Below are positions 1 to 5,527 of a stretch of DNA of 5,527 bases, piece by piece. Under the pieces are notes generated by a model, which saw only the letters and a list, made by a program, of their open reading frames with translations, did not search any database and was not told the DNA's origin. The position numbers and the translations under genes are program-made. Numbering within the stretch: position 1 is the stretch's first letter; each line of letters begins with the position of its first letter. Source of the DNA: an uncultured Actinomycetes bacterium (lineage in GTDB: Bacteria > Actinomycetota > Actinomycetes > S36-B12); NCBI GenBank assembly GCA_903848435.1, contig CAINGG010000467.1, positions 1-5,527 on the forward strand, read 5' to 3'.

Positions 1-325
1 CGAAGACATATTTGGGCTGGAAGTGGATGTCGGCGATCACGGGGATGCCTGACTTGCGGGCGATCTGGGGTAGGGCGTCGGCATCGTCCTGGCTGGGCAC
101 GGCGACCCGGACGACCTGGCACCCGGAGGCGGTGAGTTCGGCGATCTGCTGCAAGGTGGAGTTGACGTCGGCGGTGAGCGTCGTCGCCATCGACTGCACG
201 CTGACGGGGGCACCTCCGCCGACCTGCACGGGATGAGTGGGGTGCCGCAGTAGCAATGCACGGCTGTGTCGACGAGGGGCCAGGACGGGAGGGGGAGCTG
301 AGGGCACGCCCAGGTCAATGCTCAC
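1..325 (-). CDS. ispG: 4-hydroxy-3-methylbut-2-enyl diphosphate synthase IspG (GcpE), N-terminal part, cut by window edge
   Basis: IspG is a cytoplasmic [4Fe-4S] enzyme that reductively converts methylerythritol cyclodiphosphate to HMBPP, the penultimate step of the MEP isoprenoid pathway. About 108 N-terminal residues are visible, read leftward from a GTG start. They include a proline-rich leader (PSAPPPVLAPRR), the family signature APVSVQSM followed by TLTADVNSTLQQI (about residues 39-60), then VVRVAVPSQDDADAL and PVIADIHFQPKYVF at the window edge. This is the first strand and helices of the TIM barrel; the cluster-binding cysteines lie beyond the window. The GTG is chosen because homologous actinobacterial IspG proteins begin with the same short leader. 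There is no strong ribosome binding site. The residue after QSM is Ala where many homologues have Thr, a position known to vary. The stretch between APRR and VQVGG looks a few residues longer than usual. It lies 42 bp downstream of rseP. Identity is secure from sequence and gene order. Confidence 0.95.
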   Translation of the reverse strand, partial: MSIDLGVPSAPPPVLAPRRHSRALLLRHPTHPVQVGGGAPVSVQSMATTLTADVNSTLQQIAELTASGCQVVRVAVPSQDDADALPQIARKSGIPVIADIHFQPKYVF

Positions 326-331
326 CCGCTC

Positions 332-337
332 AGTATC
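332..337 (-). promoter_or_regulatory. Possible -10 element for a leaderless ispG transcript
   Basis: Read on the minus strand, the hexamer GATACT is followed by six bases (GAGCGG) and then the ispG GTG codon. The conserved A and T of an actinobacterial -10 (TANNNT) are at -11 and -7 relative to the start, the spacing expected if transcription begins on the start codon. The first base is G rather than T, and no -35 element is recognisable. It sits in the 42-bp gap after rseP, so it would be an internal promoter in addition to read-through from dxr. This is inference from pattern and spacing only. Confidence 0.3.
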
Positions 338-367
338 CCCGAGGTCCTCGCCGACCACATCCCGGCG

Positions 368-1687
368 TCAGCCCAGGGTGATCGGCTTGACCAGATCGGC
401 GAAGATCACGACGGCGCCGACGCCGACCAGCACGACCGCGACGACATAGGCGACCGGCAGCATGCGAGCGACATCGACGGGGCCTGGATCCGGTCGGCCA
501 CGCCACCGGGCCACCTTGCGACGCGCGCCCTCGTAGAGCGCTCCCGCGACGTGCCCGCCATCCAGGGGCAGGATCGGCAGGAGGTTGAACAGGAAGAGGA
601 AGAGGTTGAGCGAGGCGGCCAGCCCGAGGAAGATCGCGAGCTTGGCTTCGCCCGGCTCCTCCGAGGCGACGATCTCGCCGCCGAGCCGGCTCACGCCGAC
701 GACGCTGACGGGGCTATCGGTCTGACGGTCGCCGCCGCCGATGAGCGTGTCGCTCACGAGTTCGTAGAAGCGCACCGGTAGCGACACGAGCGCCACCACC
801 GACCGTTCCGTGAGGTCCCACATCGCGGCGGGAACGCTGGACCACGGCTGGGGCACGTAGGCGATCTCAGGGCGCAGACCCAAGAACCCGGTCGTCTGCG
901 TCTGCCCGGTGGGCTCACCGCCCTCGTCGTAGACCGGCCGGGTGACCTGGGCGACGTCGATAGGCAGGACGACGGTCGTCCCGTCCGCGCGCTCGACCGT
1001 CACATCGAGCGTTCGCTGCCCGCCTTCGCGGACGGCGGCGGTCATGTCCTCCCAAGCCCCCGGTGCCTGGCCGTCGATGGCGATGATGGTGTCGCCGGGC
1101 TGCAGCCCCGCAGCCGCGGCCGGTGATGGGCCCAATGCGCACGTGCCGTCGGGCTGGGTGGCACCCGTCGGATTGCTCACCGAAGGAAGGCATGGAACGA
1201 CGGCATTGACCTGCAAGGTCGCCTGGGGCACGCCGATCCCGACGAGCACGGCTCCGAAGAGCAGGAAGGCGAGGACGAGATTCATGAAGGGGCCGCCCAG
1301 CATGATGATCACGCGCTTGTGGACGGGGAGTTTGTAGAAGACGCGGTCCTCATCGCCCGGGGCGATCTCCTCCAGCGACTGTCGCCGTGCGTCCTCGACC
1401 AATGTGGCAAGACGTCCGGTCGACATGCGGCCCGCGGTGCCTTCGGGGGCGCCCTTAGGCGGCGGGATCATGCCGATCATGCGGATGTAGCCGCCGACAG
1501 GGATGGCCTTGACGCCGTATCTCGTCTCGCCGCGCACCTTGGACCACACCATGGGGCCGAACCCGACCATGTATTCGGTGACCTTCACCCCGAACTTCTT
1601 AGCGGGGACGAGGTGACCGATCTCGTGCAGCGCGATCGAGGCCAAGATGACGAGGAGGAACGCCAGGATGCCGACGATCTCCCACAT
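368..1687 (-). CDS. rseP: RseP/Rip1-type site-2 intramembrane zinc metalloprotease (peptidase M50)
   Basis: This is a 439-residue membrane protease of the family that cuts transmembrane anti-sigma factors within the bilayer (RseP in E. coli, Rip1 in Mycobacterium). The first membrane segment (about residues 4-26) carries the zinc motif HEIGH at 21-25. GGYIRMIG follows at about 65-72. A second hydrophobic segment with GGPFMN lies near 126-152. A single PDZ domain covers about 186-246, with the AAGLQPGD turn at its start. The third segment holds the second zinc-ligand motif FNLLPILPLDGGH (N368, D376), and a last membrane helix closes the protein. Two cysteines (166 and 183) flank a short insert before the PDZ domain and could form a disulfide outside the membrane. 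All catalytic residues are present. The ATG overlaps the dxr stop by one base and has a strong ribosome binding site, so it is probably co-translated with dxr. Its specific substrate cannot be told from the sequence. Confidence 0.95.
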   Translation of the reverse strand: MWEIVGILAFLLVILASIALHEIGHLVPAKKFGVKVTEYMVGFGPMVWSKVRGETRYGVKAIPVGGYIRMIGMIPPPKGAPEGTAGRMSTGRLATLVEDARRQSLEEIAPGDEDRVFYKLPVHKRVIIMLGGPFMNLVLAFLLFGAVLVGIGVPQATLQVNAVVPCLPSVSNPTGATQPDGTCALGPSPAAAAGLQPGDTIIAIDGQAPGAWEDMTAAVREGGQRTLDVTVERADGTTVVLPIDVAQVTRPVYDEGGEPTGQTQTTGFLGLRPEIAYVPQPWSSVPAAMWDLTERSVVALVSLPVRFYELVSDTLIGGGDRQTDSPVSVVGVSRLGGEIVASEEPGEAKLAIFLGLAASLNLFLFLFNLLPILPLDGGHVAGALYEGARRKVARWRGRPDPGPVDVARMLPVAYVVAVVLVGVGAVVIFADLVKPITLG

Positions 1688-2796
1688 CAGCGCGCCCCTT
1701 CCTCGATGACCTCGACCGCGACTCCGCGTGCCCAGGCGTCTGCAGCAAGGACGCGCTCGACGGTGTCGGCGTTCCCCCGATTGTCGCCCGATAGGTGCCG
1801 GTGAAGCACCTCGGACACGGTGTCGACGATCCCGGTGAAGGGCAGGCGTCCGTCGAGGAAGGCCGCGACGGCGATCTCGTCCGCGGCGTTGAAGACGGCA
1901 GGAGCGGTGCCGCCGGCCGATCCGGCCAGCCGAGCCAGCGCGACTGCCGGGAATGCTGATTCGTCGAGAGGCTGGAACTCCCAGCTCGTCGACCGGCTCC
2001 AGTCACACGCGGGTGCGGCACCGGCCACCCGATCAGGCCACCCGAGGGCCCAGGCGATAGGCAGCCGCATGTCCGGCGGGCTGGCCTGTGCCAGCGTCGA
2101 CCCGTCGGAGAACTCCACCATCGAGTGCACGATCGACTGCGGATGCACGACGACATCGATGCGATCGAGGGGAATGTCGAAGAGCAGGTGCGCCTCGATC
2201 ACCTCCAGGCCCTTGTTGACCAGCGTGGCCGAGTTGATCGTGACCAGCGGTCCCATCGACCACGTCGGATGCGCGAGCGCCTCGTCGGGTGTCGCCGTGG
2301 CGAGGCGCTCGGCGTCCCACCCGCGGAAGGGACCTCCGCTCGCCGTGAGGATCAGTCGTGCCACCTCGTCACTACGTCCGCCCATCAGGCACTGCGCCAG
2401 CGCCGAGTGCTCGGAGTCAACGGGCCGGATCTGGCCCGGTGTCGCGCGCTCCTTCACCAGGGGCCCACCGATGATGAGGGACTCCTTGTTGGCGAGTGCG
2501 ACCACGTTGCCCGACTCGAGCGCGGCCAGCGTCGGCAGCAGGCCCGCAGCACCAGCCATGGCGTTGAGGACGACGTCGCATGGCGCCGCCGCGAGTGTCG
2601 CCGACTCCACAGCACCGAGCGCCACGCGATCGACTCCGAACTCGCGGGCCTGCGCGGCGAGGAGGTCAGGCTGGCTCCCCCCGGCCCCGAGGCCGACAAC
2701 CCGGAACAGGGCAGGATTGCGCCGAACCACGTCAAGGGCCTGGACCCCGATGGACCCCGTGCTGCCCAGGATGATGATGTCCCGGGGCTCGCTCAC
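1687..2796 (-). CDS. dxr: 1-deoxy-D-xylulose 5-phosphate reductoisomerase
   Basis: Dxr converts DXP to 2-C-methyl-D-erythritol 4-phosphate with NADPH, the first committed MEP-pathway step, in the cytoplasm. The 369 residues contain, in order: the Rossmann motif GSTGSIG (11-17), LANKESL (101-107), the metal-binding DSEHSA (D127, E129), the flexible-loop SGGPFRG (153-159), HPTWSMG (176-182), and NSATLVNKGLEVIEA (188-202), which supplies substrate contacts N194 and K195 and the third metal ligand E198. HPQSIVHSMVEF and SPPDMRLPIAWALGWP follow. These match the E. coli catalytic set, so the enzyme should be active. It is shorter than E. coli Dxr (398) and M. tuberculosis Dxr (413), with the shortfall apparently mainly between the Rossmann motif and NKES, around residues 60-75. 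Translation begins at GTG; an in-frame TAG 12 bp upstream leaves no earlier start. It heads the dxr-rseP-ispG cluster. Confidence 0.96.
   Translation of the reverse strand: MSEPRDIIILGSTGSIGVQALDVVRRNPALFRVVGLGAGGSQPDLLAAQAREFGVDRVALGAVESATLAAAPCDVVLNAMAGAAGLLPTLAALESGNVVALANKESLIIGGPLVKERATPGQIRPVDSEHSALAQCLMGGRSDEVARLILTASGGPFRGWDAERLATATPDEALAHPTWSMGPLVTINSATLVNKGLEVIEAHLLFDIPLDRIDVVVHPQSIVHSMVEFSDGSTLAQASPPDMRLPIAWALGWPDRVAGAAPACDWSRSTSWEFQPLDESAFPAVALARLAGSAGGTAPAVFNAADEIAVAAFLDGRLPFTGIVDTVSEVLHRHLSGDNRGNADTVERVLAADAWARGVAVEVIEEGAR
1695..1704 (-). promoter_or_regulatory. Ribosome binding site of rseP
   Basis: On the minus strand GAGGAAGGGG lies 7 bases upstream of the rseP ATG, inside the 3' end of dxr. 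It is a strong purine-rich Shine-Dalgarno sequence and supports this ATG, whose first base is the last base of the dxr TGA (TGATG arrangement). Confidence 0.8.
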
Positions 2797-2802
2797 GGCC
2801 TG

Positions 2803-2808
2803 ATTGTC
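2803..2808 (-). promoter_or_regulatory. Possible -10 element for dxr, leaderless spacing
   Basis: On the minus strand GACAAT is followed by CAGGCC and then the dxr GTG. This puts A at -11 and T at -7, the spacing expected for a transcript starting on the GTG. The first base is G instead of the usual T, and no convincing -35 is visible. Alternatively, the AGGA about 10 bases before the GTG could act as a distant ribosome binding site, in which case the promoter would lie inside gabT. Confidence 0.3.
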
Positions 2809-2809
2809 C

Positions 2810-2815
2810 TACGCT
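2810..2815 (+). promoter_or_regulatory. Possible -10 element for a leaderless gabT transcript
   Basis: TACGCT fits the TANNNT consensus of actinobacterial -10 elements and lies exactly six bases before the ATG at 2822. That spacing would place the transcription start on the A of the ATG. No Shine-Dalgarno sequence precedes the ATG, which agrees with a leaderless mRNA. No good -35 hexamer is seen at the expected distance inside dxr. Only one base separates it from the proposed dxr -10. Confidence 0.45.
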
Positions 2816-2821
2816 CATCCC

Positions 2822-4165
2822 ATGACCGACACCCTGACGCCCCCCGCTACCGCGCTCCCCCAGGAGCGGCGCCTCGTGACGGAGATCCCCGGGCCGCGCT
2901 CCCGCGAGCTCATGCAGCGGCGCGTCGGGGCTGTCTCTGCTGGCGTGGGGGGCACCATGCCCGTCTTCGCCGAGCGCGCGGGCGGCGGCGTCATCGTCGA
3001 CGTCGACGGCAATTCCTTCATCGACCTGGGCTCGGGCATCGCGGTCAACACCGTCGGCAACGCCAACCCGCGGGTCGTCGAGCGAGTGCAGCGGCAGGTC
3101 GCCGAGTTCACCCACACCTGCTTCATGGTCACCCCCTACGCCGGATACGTGGAGGTTTGCGAGGCCCTCAACAGGCTCACACCCGGCGACCACGACAAGC
3201 GGTCGGCTCTGTTCAACTCCGGTGCCGAGGCGGTCGAGAACGCCGTCAAGATCGCGCGCTCCTACACCAAGCGCCAGGCCGTCGTGGTCTTCGACCACGG
3301 CTACCACGGCCGCACCAATCTCACGATGGCCCTCACGGCCAAGTCGATGCCCTACAAGCACAACTTCGGTCCGTTCGCGCCCGAGGTCTACCGCATGCCG
3401 ATGTCCTACCCCTTCCACGACGGCCCGCACGGCGGCCTCGAGGTGGCCTCATGGGCGATCTCGAAAATGGAGAAGGAGATCGGTGGCAGCAGCATCGCGG
3501 CCATCCTCATCGAGCCCATCCAGGGTGAGGGCGGGTTCATCGTCCCCGCGCCTGGCTTCCTCCAGGCACTGCGCGACTACGCCACGCAGCACGGCATCGT
3601 CTTCATCGCCGACGAGGTCCAGTCCGGCTTCTGTCGCACCGGCGCGTGGTTCGCCTGCGAGCACGAGGGCATCGTCCCGGACCTGATCACGACCGCCAAG
3701 GGCATCGCGGCGGGATTGCCGCTCGCCGCCGTCACCGGGCGCGCCGACATCATGGATTCCATTCATGTCGGAGGCCTGGGTGGCACCTACGGAGGCAACC
3801 CCATCGCCTGCGCGGCAGCGCTGGGCTCGATCGAGACCATGGAGGTCGATGACCTCAACGGGCGCGCACGGGCGATCGGCGACCTCCTCGTCTCGCGCCT
3901 CACCGACATGGCGTCGCGCATTCCTGCCATCGGCGACGTGCGAGGCCGCGGCGCGATGATCGCCATGGAGATCGTGCAGCCGGGCACGCTGACCCCCGAT
4001 CCCGAGCTCACGCAGCGCGTCGCGAAGGCGTGCCATGCCCAGGGCGTCATCGTGCTGACCTGCGGCACCTACGGCAACGTCATTCGATTCCTGCCGCCGC
4101 TGACGATCACCGACTCGCTGCTGCTCGAAGGGCTTGATGTCGTCGAGGCGGCCTTCAGCGCCTGA
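2822..4165 (+). CDS. gabT: 4-aminobutyrate aminotransferase (class III PLP-dependent)
   Basis: GabT transfers the amino group of GABA to 2-oxoglutarate, giving succinate semialdehyde and glutamate, in the cytoplasm. The 447 residues match the family's usual length. They include RRLVTEIPGPRSRELMQRR near the N terminus and GNSFIDLGSGIAVNTVGN for the substrate region. The phosphate-binding FNSGAEAVENAVKIAR follows (SGAEA at 133-137), then YHGRT (161-165) and EPIQGEGG (E231). The PLP-binding DEVQSGF has D264 for the pyridine nitrogen, and the Schiff-base lysine is K293 in TTAKGIAAGLPL. GGLGGTYGGNP completes the signature. The sequence closely resembles mycobacterial GabT, so GABA is the best substrate call, although 5-aminovalerate is often also used by this family. 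The ATG is preferred over an in-frame TTG at 2804 because it has leaderless promoter spacing and because the TTG would leave only 7 bp to dxr. It diverges from dxr and converges with the downstream oxidoreductase. Confidence 0.93.
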   Translation: MTDTLTPPATALPQERRLVTEIPGPRSRELMQRRVGAVSAGVGGTMPVFAERAGGGVIVDVDGNSFIDLGSGIAVNTVGNANPRVVERVQRQVAEFTHTCFMVTPYAGYVEVCEALNRLTPGDHDKRSALFNSGAEAVENAVKIARSYTKRQAVVVFDHGYHGRTNLTMALTAKSMPYKHNFGPFAPEVYRMPMSYPFHDGPHGGLEVASWAISKMEKEIGGSSIAAILIEPIQGEGGFIVPAPGFLQALRDYATQHGIVFIADEVQSGFCRTGAWFACEHEGIVPDLITTAKGIAAGLPLAAVTGRADIMDSIHVGGLGGTYGGNPIACAAALGSIETMEVDDLNGRARAIGDLLVSRLTDMASRIPAIGDVRGRGAMIAMEIVQPGTLTPDPELTQRVAKACHAQGVIVLTCGTYGNVIRFLPPLTITDSLLLEGLDVVEAAFSA

Positions 4166-4169
4166 GGCC
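4150..4169. terminator. Hairpin at the convergent gene junction, possible bidirectional terminator
   Basis: GGCCT-T-CAG, loop CGC, CTG-AGGCC forms an eight-pair stem with one bulged T. It spans the gabT stop codon and reaches the first base of the stop codon on the opposite strand. No T-tract follows on either strand, so it is not a canonical intrinsic terminator. Actinobacteria often lack T-tracts, and its position between two genes with only 3 bp between them makes a role in ending or blocking convergent transcription plausible. It could also be chance in GC-rich coding DNA. Confidence 0.3.
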
Positions 4170-5383
4170 TACTGCTCGCGACAGTGCCACTGCTGGCCGT
4201 AGCCCTCACTCATGAGGTCCAGGTAGGGCACGGCGTCGAGCGCCTCCGGGCCGAGCACGCCGGCGCCCGACCACACGCCCGACGCCAAGAGCTCCAGGGC
4301 GATGACGGGGTTCATGGCGGTCTGCCAGACCACCGCCTGCGTGCCGTATTCGCGCATGGTCCACTCGTTGTCGGCGACGTGATAGAGGTAGACCTCTCGA
4401 GGCTTGCCGTCCTTGCCGGTGCCCGTCACCCACAGTCCCGCGCACGTCTTGCCGGACATGACGTCGCCTAACTGCGCGGGGTCGGGCAGGCATGCTGCGA
4501 CCACGTCGCGGGGGCTCACCTGCTGCCCGCGCACCGTCACCGGGGCGGTGCGGTCCAGGCCCAGCTTGTGCAGGGTCTTGAGCACCTCGATGAACTCATC
4601 GCCGAGGCCGTACTTGAACGTCACGCGCTTGCAGTCGATCCAGCGCGGCATGAGCAGGACTTCCTCGTGCTCGACGTTGACGCACTCGACCGGTCCGATG
4701 CCGTCGGGGAAGTCGAATACCTCCGCGCCGGAGAAGGGGGCGGTCGTGAACCAGCCGCGGTCCTTCTCCCAGACCACGGGCGGATTCAGGCACTCCTCGA
4801 TGGTCGTCCAGATCGAGAAGCTCGGCGCGAAGTCGTAGCCGCGGACCACGAGGTTGGCCCCGTCGCGCACGCCGAGCTCGTCGATCTCAGAGAAGAGGTG
4901 ATCAGCGGCGTAGCGAGCGAAAACATCAGCCAGGCCCGGCTCGACGCCGATTCCACAGAGCGCCAGCAGGCCGCGCGCCTCCCACGCGGGGGACTTGTCG
5001 AACTGCTCGTCGCCGAGCTTCACGAAGGTGTCGCTGTGCGGGCGTTCCGGGTGCGACTGCGACAGGCTCATGGCCGTGTCGAGATAGTTGGCTCCCGCAT
5101 CGAAGGCGCCATCGAAGATCGGCATGTTGAACCGTGGATCGACCACGTTGAGCACGTGCGTGATGCCGTGCTGCTGGCACAGCGCCGTGACCGCCGCCTT
5201 GTCTGATGCATCGAGTGCCGCAGCCGAGAATCGCGAATCGCCCGCGCGGGCGACGATGGCTTCTGCGCGGCTGACGTCGTAATCGGCCGCGACCCAGCGC
5301 TCGAAGAAGTCGCGACGCTGGGCGATGAGAGCGGCCGAGGTGCCCACCCCGCCTGAGCCAACGGCGAGGACCCGAATGCTCAT
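4169..5383 (-). CDS. Saccharopine dehydrogenase family oxidoreductase, substrate unknown
   Basis: This is a 404-residue soluble protein with an N-terminal Rossmann fold and a C-terminal domain of the saccharopine dehydrogenase type. The nucleotide loop is GSGGVG at 9-14. The second strand ends in VAADYD with D34, an acidic residue that usually favours NAD(H) over NADP(H). Other segments typical of the family are HVLNVVDPRFNMPIF, YLDTAMSLSQSHPERP, GIGVEPGLADVFARYAADH and, at about 254-275, TFKYGLGDEFIEVLKTLHKL, corresponding to the start of the C-terminal domain. Family members make or cleave secondary-amine links between an amine and a carbonyl acid; saccharopine and carboxyspermidine are known products. 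It starts at an ATG overlapping the stop of the ureohydrolase (ATGA) behind a strong ribosome binding site, so the two are co-expressed. That context points to polyamine, agmatine or GABA metabolism, not lysine. The family call is firm; the reaction is not known to me. Confidence 0.85.
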   Translation of the reverse strand: MSIRVLAVGSGGVGTSAALIAQRRDFFERWVAADYDVSRAEAIVARAGDSRFSAAALDASDKAAVTALCQQHGITHVLNVVDPRFNMPIFDGAFDAGANYLDTAMSLSQSHPERPHSDTFVKLGDEQFDKSPAWEARGLLALCGIGVEPGLADVFARYAADHLFSEIDELGVRDGANLVVRGYDFAPSFSIWTTIEECLNPPVVWEKDRGWFTTAPFSGAEVFDFPDGIGPVECVNVEHEEVLLMPRWIDCKRVTFKYGLGDEFIEVLKTLHKLGLDRTAPVTVRGQQVSPRDVVAACLPDPAQLGDVMSGKTCAGLWVTGTGKDGKPREVYLYHVADNEWTMREYGTQAVVWQTAMNPVIALELLASGVWSGAGVLGPEALDAVPYLDLMSEGYGQQWHCREQ

Positions 5384-5527
5384 GTCGGCTCCTCTCGATC
5401 AGCCAGCAGCGGCTGGCGCGGATTCCACGGCGGGCCACCGGCGGCGTCCGCGCGCCGCCGAGCCATGGCCGACAGGGCCTCGAGCACGACGCGACTGCCC
5501 AGCAACGCCGTGATGTCGGCATGGTCG
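5380..5527 (-). CDS. Ureohydrolase (agmatinase/guanidinobutyrase type), C-terminal end, cut by window edge
   Basis: The last 48 codons of a gene enter from the right edge in the frame beginning DHADITALLGSRVVLEALSA and end with a TGA at 5380-5382. DHA(E/D)IT followed by a helix with V(V/A)xE is the C-terminal signature of SpeB-like ureohydrolases of the arginase/agmatinase superfamily. In that superfamily it comes just after the last metal-binding and substrate region. The tail, about 29 residues after the helix (RRRADAAGGPPWNPRQPLL and a charged end), is less conserved. The enzymes hydrolyse guanidino groups to urea plus an amine, using two manganese ions; the ligands themselves lie outside the window. 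Whether the substrate is agmatine, 4-guanidinobutyrate or another compound cannot be judged from this fragment. It overlaps the downstream oxidoreductase by four bases (ATGA). A second reading frame is open here but shows no family resemblance. Confidence 0.72.
   Translation of the reverse strand, partial: DHADITALLGSRVVLEALSAMARRRADAAGGPPWNPRQPLLADREEPT
5389..5396 (-). promoter_or_regulatory. Ribosome binding site of the oxidoreductase
   Basis: On the minus strand GAGAGGAG lies five bases before the ATG at 5383, within the coding end of the ureohydrolase gene. It is a strong Shine-Dalgarno sequence that fixes the start and agrees with coupled translation through the ATGA overlap. Confidence 0.85.

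Noticed and set aside
37..318. Minus-strand frame starting with ATG inside the ispG start region
   Set aside because: It is offset from the ispG frame, which carries the QSM...DIHFQPKYVF signature. The proline- and serine-rich product matches nothing known to me.
1820..2803. 327-codon plus-strand open frame opposite dxr
   Set aside because: It mirrors the dxr codons on the other strand, is Ser/Ala/Arg-rich and shows no domain. dxr itself has every catalytic motif.
2804..2821. In-frame TTG as an upstream start for gabT
   Set aside because: It would add six residues with no family counterpart, has no ribosome binding site and leaves only 7 bp to dxr. The ATG at 2822 has better promoter spacing.
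2125..3528. 467-codon plus-strand open frame running through dxr and into gabT
   Set aside because: It is antisense to dxr and out of frame with gabT, and its translation is arginine- and histidine-rich low-complexity sequence with no family motif. It is a frame shadow of GC-rich codon usage.
4180..4190. Perfect short palindrome CAGTGCCACTG
   Set aside because: It lies within the oxidoreductase coding end, has a one-base centre that cannot form a hairpin loop with full pairing, and no second copy was seen. It is likely chance.
4568..5206. 212-codon plus-strand open frame opposite the oxidoreductase
   Set aside because: It is an antisense shadow of a well-supported gene, with no recognisable motif and no promoter or ribosome binding site evident.
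4926..5522. Minus-strand open frame starting at an ATG near the right edge
   Set aside because: It overlaps both the ureohydrolase end and the oxidoreductase in another frame, and its translation is arginine-rich without motifs. The frame with DHADIT is the real one.

Overview
The window is GC-rich bacterial DNA, about two-thirds G+C by eye, and almost fully coding. It most likely comes from an actinobacterium. The gene order dxr - site-2 protease - ispG is the one found in Mycobacterium and many other Actinomycetota. The GabT and IspG sequences resemble actinobacterial versions, GTG starts are used, and several starts look leaderless. Genus cannot be fixed from this window.

Left half (1-2796, minus strand): the genes read right to left as dxr (DXP reductoisomerase), rseP/rip1 (membrane-embedded zinc protease) and ispG (cut off by the left edge). 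dxr and ispG are two enzymes of the non-mevalonate (MEP) isoprenoid pathway. The protease lies between them and overlaps dxr by one base (TGATG), which suggests translational coupling.

Right half (2822-5527): gabT (4-aminobutyrate aminotransferase) is on the plus strand, diverging from dxr across only 25 bp. It converges on a minus-strand pair, with only 3 bp between the stop codons. That pair is the C-terminal end of a ureohydrolase (agmatinase or guanidinobutyrase type, entering from the right edge) followed by a saccharopine-dehydrogenase-family oxidoreductase, joined by an ATGA overlap. Together they suggest a locus for polyamine, guanidino-compound or GABA metabolism: the ureohydrolase would release urea plus putrescine or GABA, and GabT would send GABA to succinate semialdehyde. 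The oxidoreductase has no established role that I can assign.

Regulatory layout: the two genes that start behind an overlapping upstream gene (rseP and the oxidoreductase) have strong purine-rich ribosome binding sites. The three starts that do not overlap an upstream gene (dxr, gabT, ispG) lack a good one. Each instead has a -10-like hexamer ending seven bases before the start codon, the spacing expected of leaderless transcripts. I saw no tRNA, rRNA, CRISPR array, insertion sequence or large repeat. No stretch over 45 bp lacks a gene. I found no clear novel system; the most interesting parts are the ureohydrolase/oxidoreductase/GabT locus and the compact divergent promoter region.
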